Below, piece after piece: positions 19,422-26,454 of a stretch of 33,824 nt of DNA. The translations under genes were made by a program, and so were the position numbers. A model generated the notes under the pieces. That model had not been told where the DNA came from. It saw nothing but the letters and a program-made list of their open reading frames with translations, and did no database searches. The number at the start of each line of letters is the position of its first letter. Positions within the stretch are counted from its first letter, which is position 1. The stretch comes from a virus, in the IMG/VR virus record IMGVR_UViG_3300027917_000109, positions 1-33,824 of that record; one strand, written 5' to 3'.

Positions 19422-19646
19422 TCAGCCTCCGAGGTTGGCCCGGCCACCGCCGAGCGCGGCCGTACCGAGGAGCGAGGGCGGGCCGGACTGCTGCGCGCTC
19501 TGCGGCCCGCCCAGGATGGTGGACTGGAACCCGCTGCGGCCCTTCAGCCTCTGACGCGCTCGACGCCGGGCATCCAAGATCGCCGGGTCTGTGATTGTCG
19601 GGACGGGGAGCGGTTCCGGCTGCTTCGGTGTCGGGGGAGTGCCCAT
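19422..19646 (-). CDS. Small pre-portal protein
   Basis: A 74-residue protein between large terminase and portal. It starts at ATG 19646 behind AAGGAG. A proline-rich N-terminus (PPTPKQPEPLPVP) is followed by an Arg-rich helix (LDARRRARQRLKGRSG), then QSTILGG and SLLGTAALGG. The 'R..STIL.G ... LLG' pattern recurs in small proteins at this spot in many podoviruses and siphoviruses. Function is unknown. Its stop overlaps the Shine-Dalgarno of the portal gene. Confidence 0.75.
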   Translation of the reverse strand: MGTPPTPKQPEPLPVPTITDPAILDARRRARQRLKGRSGFQSTILGGPQSAQQSGPPSLLGTAALGGGRANLGG

Positions 19647-19656
19647 CTCGATCTCC

Positions 19657-21201
19657 TTACGCTGCCTCGCCGTCGGCGAGCGGGTCGTAGTCTGTCTTCG
19701 CTCTCTGCGCGTTGCGCTTGACGAACTTGCCGTCGTGGATCTTGCGCTTCGCGACGTGCGAGGCGAACGTGCATGCGAGCGCGTCGGCACGGTCGGGCGA
19801 GTCGTTGCCCTCGGCCTTCATGATCTTCTTGGACTCCAGGTACATCTTGTCGGTCGGCGTGAACTCCTTCTTGCGGCCGGTCAGCTGGTCGTGGAGGATC
19901 GGGTCGTCGGGGATGCGCCCGCCCTCCTTCATCCACTCGCGCATGGCGACCCACATCTCGGCGCCCTTGTAGAGGTAGGTGCGGGCCTTGCGCGGCGTGC
20001 CGCCGAAGCTGACCTTGAACACCGGGTGGCCGCGGTGGCTGAGGAAGTCGTAGACGCTGGCGCCGATGCCGGTGTAGTCGACGAAGATCGCGTCGACCGG
20101 GTCGCCGATGAGATCACGCTGCCTGCAGAACTCTGCGACCTCGCCCCCGAGCTGGTTGCCGTCAAGCCCGCGGTGGAACTGCCACTCCAGGCTGTAGGCG
20201 TCGACACCTCGGCGGAACGCGACCACGCTCTCGTCGTCGCCTTCGCGGGCCACGTCGACACCGACGATCAGCGGATCGAGGCGGTCGGCCCTGCCTTTGT
20301 TGTGGAACGCCGCTGCGTGGACGACATCGTTCGGGATCAGCTGCGTGGCAGCGCTGCGAGGGAACAGGCCACGGATGCGGACGCGAACGTAGTCGCTGTC
20401 GATGCCGTGGTCGTCGATGTCCTTCTGGATCTCGCGCTTGTTCGTGATGCGACAGGTGCGGGAGTCAACGTGCAGCGTGGACCAGCGGTGGCGCAGGCGC
20501 TTGAAGATCTTCTTGAAGTAGCCGGTGTTCGAGGTCGGGTTGCCGAAGACCAGGAACATCGGCTCGCCGGTCTTCATCGCACCGTCGCACACATCGAAGA
20601 CGGCCGCGGGAATGATCGACGCCTCGTCTAGGATGATGAACGCGGTGGAGTGCTTCGCGTGCAGGCCCTGGTAGGCCTCGGTCTTCTTCTCCTCCCAGGC
20701 CAGCCCGTCGACCCGCCACGTCGCCTTGTAGTGCTTGTGCCTCATCCACAGGTCCGCGAGCGAGATCTCGAACCAGTCGCAGCCCGTGTGCTCCTTGAAC
20801 ATGTTGTTCCACTTGATCAGCTCCTTGAACGTCTTGCCCTTCAGCTGCGGCTTCGAGTTCGCGGAGATGACGCCCTGGCACTCGGGCCGGGTCGCCATGA
20901 TCCAGTGGGTGATCATGCCGACGAAGGCGCCCTTGCCGATGCCGTGGCCTGACGCTGTCGCCTGCCTGATGGCCTCGACCGGGTCCTTGCCGTTGAAGTC
21001 GTTCTTGGTGACCTGCTCGCCGATCTCGACCAGCCGGTCGCGCTGCCAGTCCTCCAGCTGCGCGTCGGCGAGGTGCGTGCCCTCGACACCCCACGGGAAG
21101 CACGCGAGCACGAACCCGAGAGGGTCGAAGAAGTATTGCGAGAAGAACTCGGACAGCTCCTCGTCCTTGCTCTTCTCCTCGGCGTAGACGGCCTCGGCCA
21201 T
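19657..21201 (-). CDS. terL: Terminase large subunit
   Basis: A 514-residue packaging motor and nuclease. The ATG at 21201 overlaps the previous stop (TGATG). The ATPase half shows a variant Walker A, ASGHGIGKGA (about 83-92), and Walker B FIILDEAS (about 188-195) with the catalytic Glu. FLVFGNPTSNTGYF (coupling motif) follows. The RNase H-like nuclease half has its metal-binding acidics in GVDVAREGDD (about 314-323), FVDYTGIG (Asp about 375) and SPDRADAL (Asp about 473). All key residues are present. The length matches headful- or cos-type TerL proteins. It is separated from the small subunit by two small genes. Confidence 0.95.
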   Translation of the reverse strand: MAEAVYAEEKSKDEELSEFFSQYFFDPLGFVLACFPWGVEGTHLADAQLEDWQRDRLVEIGEQVTKNDFNGKDPVEAIRQATASGHGIGKGAFVGMITHWIMATRPECQGVISANSKPQLKGKTFKELIKWNNMFKEHTGCDWFEISLADLWMRHKHYKATWRVDGLAWEEKKTEAYQGLHAKHSTAFIILDEASIIPAAVFDVCDGAMKTGEPMFLVFGNPTSNTGYFKKIFKRLRHRWSTLHVDSRTCRITNKREIQKDIDDHGIDSDYVRVRIRGLFPRSAATQLIPNDVVHAAAFHNKGRADRLDPLIVGVDVAREGDDESVVAFRRGVDAYSLEWQFHRGLDGNQLGGEVAEFCRQRDLIGDPVDAIFVDYTGIGASVYDFLSHRGHPVFKVSFGGTPRKARTYLYKGAEMWVAMREWMKEGGRIPDDPILHDQLTGRKKEFTPTDKMYLESKKIMKAEGNDSPDRADALACTFASHVAKRKIHDGKFVKRNAQRAKTDYDPLADGEAA

Positions 21202-21497
21202 CAGTCCCTCAGCCCTGTCGCTCGGTCGACAGCCCAATCCCAGGCTCGACCGAGGAAGCTCCGGTTGCGCTTCTTCTTCTCGCGTGGCCTCGCACGCTGC
21301 GCCTCGACGACCATCGAGTGGTACAGCGCTCTGATGTCTCGCCCGGTCGTCGTGTCGTCGCCGTACTTGTAGTCGTGCTGCGCCGCCACGGGCCCACCCT
21401 GACCACTGACCTGTCGCTCGGCGAACATGGCCGCGGCCTCGGCGACCATCGACGCCTGTCCTCGCCTCTTCGCCTTCGCCCTGATCGACTCAGCCAC
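21201..21497 (-). CDS. Hypothetical basic protein between terminase genes
   Basis: A 98-residue protein with a GTG start at 21497, 7 nt after GGAGG, overlapping the upstream gene by 8 nt. It is strongly basic at both ends (ESIRAKAKRRGQ; ARPREKKKRNRS). The middle is QVSGQGGPVAAQHDYKYGDD. I do not recognise the family. Its position between the small and large terminase genes suggests a packaging accessory or nucleic-acid-binding role, but no motif confirms that. Confidence 0.6.
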   Translation of the reverse strand: MAESIRAKAKRRGQASMVAEAAAMFAERQVSGQGGPVAAQHDYKYGDDTTTGRDIRALYHSMVVEAQRARPREKKKRNRSFLGRAWDWAVDRATGLRD

Positions 21498-21666
21498 GGG
21501 CCTTCCTCCTCGCGTGCCTCCGAGCTGCGCCCTTTAGCGCCTTGTTCGCTGCGATCACTGCGTCGGCTGATGACCCACCCTTCGACTTCACGCTGTCGTA
21601 GACGTGCTGCCACTGTCTACGCTTCTTCGGCGTGTTGGCCCTCTTCGTGAACTTCTCGGCTGGCAT
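21490..21666 (-). CDS. Small basic phage protein
   Basis: A 58-residue, Lys/Arg-rich protein starting MPAEKFTKRANTPKKRRQWQ and continuing HVYDSVKSKGGSSADAVIAA. This 'TPKKRRQW.HVY.S.k' core with a following Ala/Asn helix is common in small phage and bacterial proteins of unknown role. Its ATG at 21666 lies 50 nt inside the small terminase gene, in another frame, and the Shine-Dalgarno is weak (GGGGG). Reality is supported by the recognisable core and the overlap with the next gene. Confidence 0.6.
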   Translation of the reverse strand: MPAEKFTKRANTPKKRRQWQHVYDSVKSKGGSSADAVIAANKALKGAARRHARRKARG

Positions 21667-22222
21667 CCCCGTTGCCCCCGTTGCGTAGTCTGCGTTCGCG
21701 AGCGCGAGCTTCGCGCAGGAGTGTCGCCACGTCCTTGCCACGGTGCTCGTGGACCTCGGTCCAGATCTTGAGGTACTTGCCGAGCAGTTCGAGGTGCTTG
21801 TCCTTCGACCAGAAGCGGAGCTTCTTCGTGGTCGACACCTCGGGGAACTCCTCGGAGCCGATGCTGCGCGTCTCGATGTCGATCCCGCTGATCGCCTTCT
21901 TCACGTCGAGCGGCAGCTCGGACAGGGGCTTGAGATTGCCGTGCTCGTCGAACGCCTCGGTCACGTCAACGAACGCGATCCGCATGCACTCGTCGAGGAT
22001 GCGTCGGGCGGTCACCTCGCCATGCGTCTCGATGCGCTGCATGCCCTGCGCCAGGAGCTTCCGAACTGAATCTTTCTGAAGCAGCTGGTACGCGCTCTGG
22101 TGCGGGTTCTTCCCGGTGCCCCCGGCCTCGGTGTAGGCCTTGCCTGCGTTGAAGTGGCTGAGGTAGTGGCGGACGAACGCCCGCTGGAAGTCGGTCGGCT
22201 TGCCGCTGCCAGGAGCTGCCAT
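21617..22222 (-). CDS. terS: Terminase small subunit
   Basis: A 201-residue protein with the typical small-terminase start KPTDFQRAFVRHYLSHFNAG and KAYTEAGGTG (helix-turn-helix, about 8-60). VRKLLAQGMQRIETHGEV and RILDECMRIAFVDV follow, then a middle domain. The C-terminus is highly charged, as in XtmA/Terminase_2-type subunits that recognise DNA for packaging. The ATG at 22222 has a weak AGGGG ahead of it and follows a GC-rich intergenic hairpin. It starts the head gene block. Confidence 0.9.
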   Translation of the reverse strand: MAAPGSGKPTDFQRAFVRHYLSHFNAGKAYTEAGGTGKNPHQSAYQLLQKDSVRKLLAQGMQRIETHGEVTARRILDECMRIAFVDVTEAFDEHGNLKPLSELPLDVKKAISGIDIETRSIGSEEFPEVSTTKKLRFWSKDKHLELLGKYLKIWTEVHEHRGKDVATLLREARARERRLRNGGNGDASREVHEEGQHAEEA

Positions 22223-22240
22223 CGAGGCCCCTAAAGCGAA

Positions 22241-22275
22241 GCCCGCCCCCTCCCCCTGGCCAGGAAGGGGCGGGC
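22241..22275 (-). terminator. GC-rich hairpin between accessory block and terminase
   Basis: GCCCGCCCC (22241-22249) pairs with GGGGCGGGC (22267-22275), a perfect 9-bp stem. The loop holds a second perfect palindrome, CCTGGCCAGG (22255-22264). It lies in the 95-nt gap before the small terminase gene. No T run follows on the minus strand, so it would be a Rho-assisted stop, a processing site or a translational element rather than a classic intrinsic terminator. Confidence 0.45.
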
Positions 22276-22317
22276 GTCGGGCCTCCGGTTCTGGTGCCGG
22301 TCGCGACCCCGGCGCTA

Positions 22318-22536
22318 TCAGGGTGCCTCAGATCCCTCCGGGCTGTCAAGTCCAGACTCGGCCCACCTCGGTGCCTCCTTCCAGGGGATGTCGGCCATGA
22401 TGGGGTTGGGCTCGCTGAAGATCCTCCTGGCCTCGTCGAGGATCGACTGGTACTCGATGCTCACCTCTCCTGGCTGGATGATCTCGGTGATCTCCACCCA
22501 CCGGACGCCGTCGGCCTTCTCAGGGAGTCTCTTCAT
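22318..22536 (-). CDS. Hypothetical acidic 72-residue protein
   Basis: The ATG at 22536 is 7 nt after GGGAGG and overlaps the upstream gene by 17 nt. The sequence has a short beta-like part (GVRWVEITEIIQPGEVSIE) and a helix (YQSILDEARRIF), then a Pro/Glu-rich tail. I do not recognise it. It is the last gene before the terminase hairpin and seems to form a pair with the exported protein just upstream. Confidence 0.6.
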   Translation of the reverse strand: MKRLPEKADGVRWVEITEIIQPGEVSIEYQSILDEARRIFSEPNPIMADIPWKEAPRWAESGLDSPEGSEAP

Positions 22537-22786
22537 CGAGCGCCTCCCTCATGACCGTGCTGCACATGTCTGCGGCCTTGGGGTACAGGATGAAGGTCTT
22601 CTGCTGGCCCCAGTGAACGAACCAGATGGACCTCTGCAAGGGCTGTAGCTCGGGGAGCCGGTACCACGGTGTGACCGGGATCTCATTCCAGATCCCATTC
22701 CGAGCCGACTGTAGCAGGGTCTCCGGCATCGCGGCCGTGCCCAGCGCCGCGGCGGCTGCCAGACCGATGAAGCTACGGCGTTTCAT
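22520..22786 (-). CDS. Small exported (Tat-like signal) protein with a capsid-like segment
   Basis: An 88-residue protein. The N-terminus KRRSFIGLAAAAALGTAAMP looks like a twin-arginine export signal (RRSF, then a hydrophobic Ala-rich run). Mature residues include WNEIPVTPWYRLPE, then SIWFVHWG (53-60) and YPK (68-70). The capsid protein of this phage has SIWFVTWG and YPK with identical spacing (17 residues from S to K), and the DNA is also similar (22607-22630 against 15924-15947). The ATG at 22786 follows GAGGT at about 6 nt. Function is unknown; periplasmic location is inferred. A remnant or repurposed capsid fragment is one reading. Confidence 0.65.
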   Translation of the reverse strand: MKRRSFIGLAAAAALGTAAMPETLLQSARNGIWNEIPVTPWYRLPELQPLQRSIWFVHWGQQKTFILYPKAADMCSTVMREALDEETP

Positions 22787-22821
22787 GCTCGACCTCGAAG
22801 TAGATCCTACCACCCACAAGG

Positions 22822-23445
22822 TCATTTGATCATCCCCATCTGTCTGGCTGCCTCCGTGGTGTACATCCTGAAGTCCTTCACCGCCCGGCCAGCGCGTCGG
22901 TCTTCCTCCCTCAGCTGCTTTGCCAGCTCCAGCTGTTCGCGCTGCCTCGTCGGGAGTTCCTTCAGGGAGGTGCGGCGAGTGCGCGCTCTCTCTCTTTCAC
23001 CTGATTCTCCTGATTCCCCCTGATTCTCTTCTGTGGCCCTCGGTTGGCCCTCAGTTGGCCCTCGGTTGGCCCTCCTCGTGCCCGACTGTTGGCCCCGGCT
23101 GTTGTTCGGGGACTGGTAAGCGTCGTAGTTCAGCCACGTTATGATGGTATAGCGGTTGGCCCTAGTGTTGGCCCTCACGGTGCCCGTCTCGACCAGGATC
23201 TCAATCGTGCGCCGGACCACCTTCCGTGACACCTTGCAGGCGGCGGCCACCTTCTGGGAGCTGATCACGGCCTCGCCGCGGTTGATCTCGATGGTCTCGT
23301 GGCCGTCCCACCACTTCGCCTTGCCGGGCTTCCACCGGGCCCGGTAGAGCAGCCAGAGGAAGACCTTGATCTGGGCAGGGGTGAGCGCCCAGGCCCACCC
23401 CTGGAAGAACTTCCTCGACAACGTGATGTAGCCGCCCTCGTTCAT
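22822..23445 (-). CDS. Winged-helix replication initiator-like protein
   Basis: A 207-residue protein. The N-terminal 100 residues form a winged-helix replication-type domain: GGYITLSRKFFQGWAWALTP, then AQIKVFLWLLYRARWKPG, a tryptophan-rich strand, INRGEAVISSQKVAAACKVS and KVVRRTIEILVETGTV (recognition helix and wing). RYTIITWLNYDAYQ follows and ends the domain. The C-terminal half is a disordered Arg/Glu/Ser linker and a basic helix. Such proteins (lambda O/DnaD-like) recruit host helicase to the origin. I choose ATG 23445 because the upstream part of the open frame overlaps the zinc-ribbon gene; its Shine-Dalgarno is weak. Confidence 0.75.
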   Translation of the reverse strand: MNEGGYITLSRKFFQGWAWALTPAQIKVFLWLLYRARWKPGKAKWWDGHETIEINRGEAVISSQKVAAACKVSRKVVRRTIEILVETGTVRANTRANRYTIITWLNYDAYQSPNNSRGQQSGTRRANRGPTEGQPRATEENQGESGESGERERARTRRTSLKELPTRQREQLELAKQLREEDRRAGRAVKDFRMYTTEAARQMGMIK

Positions 23446-23464
23446 CAGAATCTGCTGTCCATCA

Positions 23465-23611
23465 CTACCCCTCGTCCAGCGCGGCGAGGGCACGGCAGCG
23501 CGGGCATCGTTGCGGACGCTTGCCATAACAATCAACGGGCTCGTTTGCTTGCTCTTCTGAGCCAGCCTCGTACGCACCTCCGCAATTTCCACAAACGGTT
23601 ATGCAGGGCAT
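23465..23611 (-). CDS. Zinc-ribbon miniprotein, copy B
   Basis: A 48-residue protein with CGNC at 7-10, a single Cys at 28 and CPRC at 36-39, a likely four-Cys zinc ribbon. It is near-identical to the protein at 24085-24234; they differ only near the C-terminus (ALAALDEG against AAAALDKGE). ATG 23611 shares a base with the previous stop (TGATG), with GGAGGAG just ahead. Role unknown. The duplication flanks two other Cys-rich small genes. Confidence 0.75.
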   Translation of the reverse strand: MPCITVCGNCGGAYEAGSEEQANEPVDCYGKRPQRCPRCRALAALDEG

Positions 23612-23617
23612 CACTCC
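23491..23617 (-). repeat. 127-bp direct repeat, copy B (partner 24114-24240)
   Basis: Positions 23491-23617 match 24114-24240 with a single substitution over 127 bp. That difference is a silent GAT/GAC change in an Asp codon. Weaker similarity continues into the 3' end of each gene. The repeat covers most of the zinc-ribbon gene and its start/Shine-Dalgarno region. Confidence 0.95.
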
Positions 23618-23913
23618 TCCTTTTCCAGCGCGGCGAGGGCGCGCACCGCGTCCCAGAACTGCTCCTCGACGTGGGCGTGCGCCTCAACGACAGGATCAAG
23701 CCGCTCCATTGGAACGCTCTCTGCTGCTTCCATCAAACGGTTCCAGCGTAGCGCCGCCTCCACCACCCGCACCACGGCATCCTCGTTCTGCACAACATTC
23801 ACCTTCGCCGTCGCCCCCGGCTGCCTGTCCCGTGTCCTGTCGGTCGTGTGGACGTTGCAGTGCTGCGGCTCGCCCTTACCGCACGGACAGGACTTGAACT
23901 CGTCACTCGGCAT
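23611..23913 (-). CDS. Hypothetical Cys/His N-terminal small protein
   Basis: A 100-residue protein with a possible metal site at the N-terminus (SCPCGKGEPQHCNVH, about 8-22). A helical part follows: DAVVRVVEAALRWNRLMEAA and HVEEQFWDAVRALAAL. ATG 23913 has AAGGAG at about 8 nt and overlaps the preceding gene by 11 nt. Its 3' end shares the short 'A.ALE/D.GE' coding tail with neighbouring genes, where the codons double as the next gene's Shine-Dalgarno. Function not recognised. Confidence 0.6.
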   Translation of the reverse strand: MPSDEFKSCPCGKGEPQHCNVHTTDRTRDRQPGATAKVNVVQNEDAVVRVVEAALRWNRLMEAAESVPMERLDPVVEAHAHVEEQFWDAVRALAALEKEE

Positions 23914-24085
23914 CGCGGGGCTCCTTGTCGGGATATACAGGACCACATTGGACGGGCACGGGGCAGTACCGGCACGTCCCATCACACGCTGGATCGTGCT
24001 CGCTTGCGGTATGCCATCCAACGTCACCGAGCATCCCTTCGATAGCTACCCGCTGACCGCAACCAGCGCATTTCCCATCAGCCAT
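23903..24085 (-). CDS. Hypothetical zinc-binding 60-residue protein
   Basis: ATG 24085 shares one base with the preceding stop (TGATG). The protein has CAGC at 6-9 and CDGTCRYC at about 34-41 plus another Cys and two His residues, so a zinc-binding fold is likely. The pattern is seen in small phage zinc-finger proteins of unknown role. It is sandwiched between the two copies of the zinc-ribbon gene. Confidence 0.65.
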   Translation of the reverse strand: MADGKCAGCGQRVAIEGMLGDVGWHTASEHDPACDGTCRYCPVPVQCGPVYPDKEPRDAE

Positions 24086-24234
24086 CACTCCCCCTTGTCC
24101 AGCGCGGCGGCGGCACGGCAGCGCGGGCATCGTTGCGGACGCTTGCCATAACAGTCAACGGGCTCGTTTGCTTGCTCTTCTGAGCCAGCCTCGTACGCAC
24201 CTCCGCAATTTCCACAAACGGTTATGCAGGGCAT
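24085..24234 (-). CDS. Zinc-ribbon miniprotein, copy A
   Basis: A 49-residue protein with CGNC at 7-10, Cys28 and CPRC at 36-39. It is the partner of the gene at 23465-23611, almost identical through residue 40. ATG 24234 overlaps the upstream stop (TGATG), with GGGGGAG ahead. Too few aromatic or basic residues are present to call nucleic-acid binding confidently. The four genes 23465-24234 form one cluster of very small Cys-rich proteins. Confidence 0.75.
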   Translation of the reverse strand: MPCITVCGNCGGAYEAGSEEQANEPVDCYGKRPQRCPRCRAAAALDKGE

Positions 24235-24240
24235 CACTCC
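24114..24240 (-). repeat. 127-bp direct repeat, copy A (partner 23491-23617)
   Basis: Same element as 23491-23617, one mismatch in 127 bp. The two copies are 623 bp apart in direct orientation, so recombination between them would delete the two intervening genes and one copy. Confidence 0.95.
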
Positions 24241-24953
24241 CCCTCGTCCAGCGCCTCGCGGTGACTGGTGAGCATCTGAAGGTAGACCTCAGCACCGTGC
24301 CGCTCTAGCATTTCGTCCAGTCTCTCGGCCATCGCGCAGACCTTTCTCATAGCTCGGTCTACCCGCTCGTCGTCCTGTGACGCTCGTGCAGCCGTTAGCA
24401 CACGCTCGGCGCGCCTGACCCGAATTACCTGGGCCACAATATCCTCCGCCGCCTCGGCGCGGGCTTCGGCTTGCTCAGCACGATCATGCTCGTCGGCTGC
24501 ATTTGCGTGCTGCTGTTCAAGCTGCTTGTCCAGTGACGCGACCCGCTCCCGCAACCTCTCGCACTCCTCGCGGGCATCGTCGCGTTGCTTGCGGATCTCA
24601 ACCAGACCCCCTTTGACAGAGGCGTGAGCATCCCTGTAGCGCTTTGATTCCCTGCGGTCGGCGGCGAGGTCGGCTTCGAGTTTCCCGTACCGAGCAACCA
24701 CAGTGTTCCATGCGCCTTTCCAGCCGAAGCGGCTCATGTCGTCTTCACCAAGTAGATTTTCACAGCATTGTCGGAAGAACGTCTCCCGCTCCCTCACCAC
24801 CGGCTCGACGGCGCGGAGGATGGCGTCGGCCTGTCGCCGGTTCGCGGCCTCGACCTCTTCGCGCTTCTCGCGCTCGATCTGCAGCTCGCGCCTCGCGTCG
24901 GCCAGCAGGCCACGGCACTTCCCGAGATCGCCGAGCCTATCGAACAGTCCCAT
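24234..24953 (-). CDS. Coiled-coil protein
   Basis: A 239-residue hydrophilic protein, almost all predicted helix and coiled coil, rich in Glu, Arg and Ala (RRELQIEREKREEVEAANRR; CERLRERVASLDKQLEQQHA). A short non-coil insert, CCENLLGEDDMSRFGWKGAW, lies at about 63-82. I prefer ATG 24953, 9 nt after AAGGAGGT; an in-frame ATG at 24983 overlaps the upstream stop (ATGA) and would add 10 residues. No enzymatic motif. Comparable proteins are common and unexplained in phage early regions. Confidence 0.7.
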   Translation of the reverse strand: MGLFDRLGDLGKCRGLLADARRELQIEREKREEVEAANRRQADAILRAVEPVVRERETFFRQCCENLLGEDDMSRFGWKGAWNTVVARYGKLEADLAADRRESKRYRDAHASVKGGLVEIRKQRDDAREECERLRERVASLDKQLEQQHANAADEHDRAEQAEARAEAAEDIVAQVIRVRRAERVLTAARASQDDERVDRAMRKVCAMAERLDEMLERHGAEVYLQMLTSHREALDEGE

Positions 24954-24979
24954 CAGCTTGTACCTCCTTGACCAGATCC

Positions 24980-26029
24980 TCATCTCTCGACCGTAACGTA
25001 CTCGAACACAGACTCGCTCCGACCTCCTCTGTTCTTGCGCTTGAGCTTCAGCCACCCGGCTTCTCTCGCACGCACGATACCCTGGCGCGCTCCCTCGTTC
25101 GTCATCTTGAGGGCCTTCGCGCACTGGCTCGTGGTGCCCGTCTTGTTCCGCTTGAACCAGTCAACGACGCGGCTGGTGGTCGGGCCCGCGTCCTTCTTCT
25201 TCACCTTGGCCCGCTTCTCGCCGGGGATCGGGAAGAGGTTCAGTGGCGTGTGACTCGGCGAGTACCTGGTCATCGTGCGCCCGTCGAGCCACGCCTTGAG
25301 GTGACGCTGCACGCGGTCGTAGACCTCCAGCGTCGTGAACGACAGCCCGAAGTTGCGGCCTCGCATGAGGCCCTCGACGAGGGCGAGGATCCCGGCATCT
25401 CTCTTTTGCTTCGCCTCGCCGGTCACCATGACGTTCGCGAACCTGAGCAGATCCTCCTTGTCCTGGGTGTAGAACGCCCTCGCGATCACGGCCTTCGTCG
25501 CCACGGTGGTGACCCGGCCGCGCTTCCTGGGGAATGCGGCGATGGCAAACCTGACCGCCTCGATGTGCTTCGCGAGGAGCTTGTTCTGCTCGACGGGCCC
25601 GAGCTTCTTGGTCTGCTTGCACCCGTGGAACACGCGCAGCGTCACGGACGCGACATCGTTCGAGACCTCGCCGAACTTGCCGGTCAGGGTGGCGCGATCA
25701 GCGAAGGTTCTCTGGAGGTTGCAGTCGATGGTCTCCTGCGACTCCAACGGGAGGCCGGTCATCACCACCATCGGGAGCGTGACGCCCGCCTCGATGATGG
25801 CCCACAGCCGGTGCTGCCCGTCTACGAGGGTGCCCTCGCAGTTGAACGCGATGCCCTGGTGATTGAGGTGCCACTCACCTCGACGCATCTGCTCGGCGTA
25901 GTGGTCGACCGTGCCCTGCGTCAGCTTGCGATTGTGGACGTTGGCCTCCAGCCACTTCGCCGCAATCTCCGGGCTGACCATGATCAGCGTGGGCTCCTGC
26001 GGCGTCTTGGCTCGCTTCAGCTCTTTCAT
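24980..26029 (-). CDS. DGQHR/ParB-like protein with C-terminal winged helix
   Basis: A 349-residue protein. The N-terminal part has VSPEIAAKWLEANVHNRKLT, then GTLVDGQHRLWAIIEAGVTL (about 66-85), the DGQHRL motif of ParB/sulfiredoxin-like NTPase or nuclease folds. A long helical middle follows. About residues 290-330 (TTSQCAKALKMTNEGARQGI, then VRAREAGWLKLKRK) read as a winged helix. This phage family is widespread and unstudied; a DNA-binding, partition-like or regulatory role is plausible. ATG 26029 overlaps the preceding stop (ATGA). Confidence 0.75.
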   Translation of the reverse strand: MKELKRAKTPQEPTLIMVSPEIAAKWLEANVHNRKLTQGTVDHYAEQMRRGEWHLNHQGIAFNCEGTLVDGQHRLWAIIEAGVTLPMVVMTGLPLESQETIDCNLQRTFADRATLTGKFGEVSNDVASVTLRVFHGCKQTKKLGPVEQNKLLAKHIEAVRFAIAAFPRKRGRVTTVATKAVIARAFYTQDKEDLLRFANVMVTGEAKQKRDAGILALVEGLMRGRNFGLSFTTLEVYDRVQRHLKAWLDGRTMTRYSPSHTPLNLFPIPGEKRAKVKKKDAGPTTSRVVDWFKRNKTGTTSQCAKALKMTNEGARQGIVRAREAGWLKLKRKNRGGRSESVFEYVTVER

Positions 26030-26454
26030 AGTATGCTCCTGCGCCTCAGTGGGCGCTGTCGTTTATCGATCCAGACGACTGCATCTCTTCCGGTTCTTGT
26101 CCTCCTTGTGAGCCCGCTGTCGACTACAATGCCTCGATGGCACAGGTCGATCCTCCTGGGCCGTTGCGTGCTTGGGTTCATGTCAAGAGCTACCTGCATC
26201 TCGTCATCCGTAGCTCCACCCTCTCCGCGCTCCACGATGTACGCGAGCACCCTGGCCAAGCAGGTCTCGGCGTGAGCCTCGATCTCTCGCGCAGCCTTCT
26301 CGCTTGTGTCGCTGTCCCTGACCGAAGGCGTCTCAGCGTTGACCTCCTCGTCATGCTCTGCAACCAGCGCCCGCGTCGGGCACTCGTGCCCCGCGAGCCC
26401 TTCCTTCAGGCACCACATGCAGACGCTAGTCCGAGTCGGGGGCTTTCTCGACAT
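26026..26454 (-). CDS. Winged-helix protein with N-terminal Cys cluster
   Basis: A 142-residue protein. Residues 12-24 hold CMWCLKEGLAGHEC, a likely zinc site. Residues about 70-135 form a winged helix: ARVLAYIVERGEGGATDDEM, QVALDMNPSTQRPRRIDLCH (recognition helix), RGIVVDSGLTRRTRTGRDAV with the terminal VVW. The latter domain occurs in many phage proteins of GC-rich hosts. ATG 26454 has GAGGAG at about 7 nt and overlaps the upstream gene by 29 nt. Probably binds DNA; a role in replication or control is inferred. Confidence 0.7.
   Translation of the reverse strand: MSRKPPTRTSVCMWCLKEGLAGHECPTRALVAEHDEEVNAETPSVRDSDTSEKAAREIEAHAETCLARVLAYIVERGEGGATDDEMQVALDMNPSTQRPRRIDLCHRGIVVDSGLTRRTRTGRDAVVWIDKRQRPLRRRSIL

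Noticed and set aside
22822-23592. A longer 256-residue form of the winged-helix replication protein
   Set aside because: The extra N-terminal part overlaps the zinc-ribbon gene in another frame. The same shadow frame occurs beneath the other repeat copy, where it is not followed by this protein.
23491-24240. The 127-bp direct repeat pair as an insertion sequence or CRISPR-like array
   Set aside because: Only two copies, 623 bp apart, each coding for the same small protein, with no transposase, terminal inverted repeats or spacer structure.
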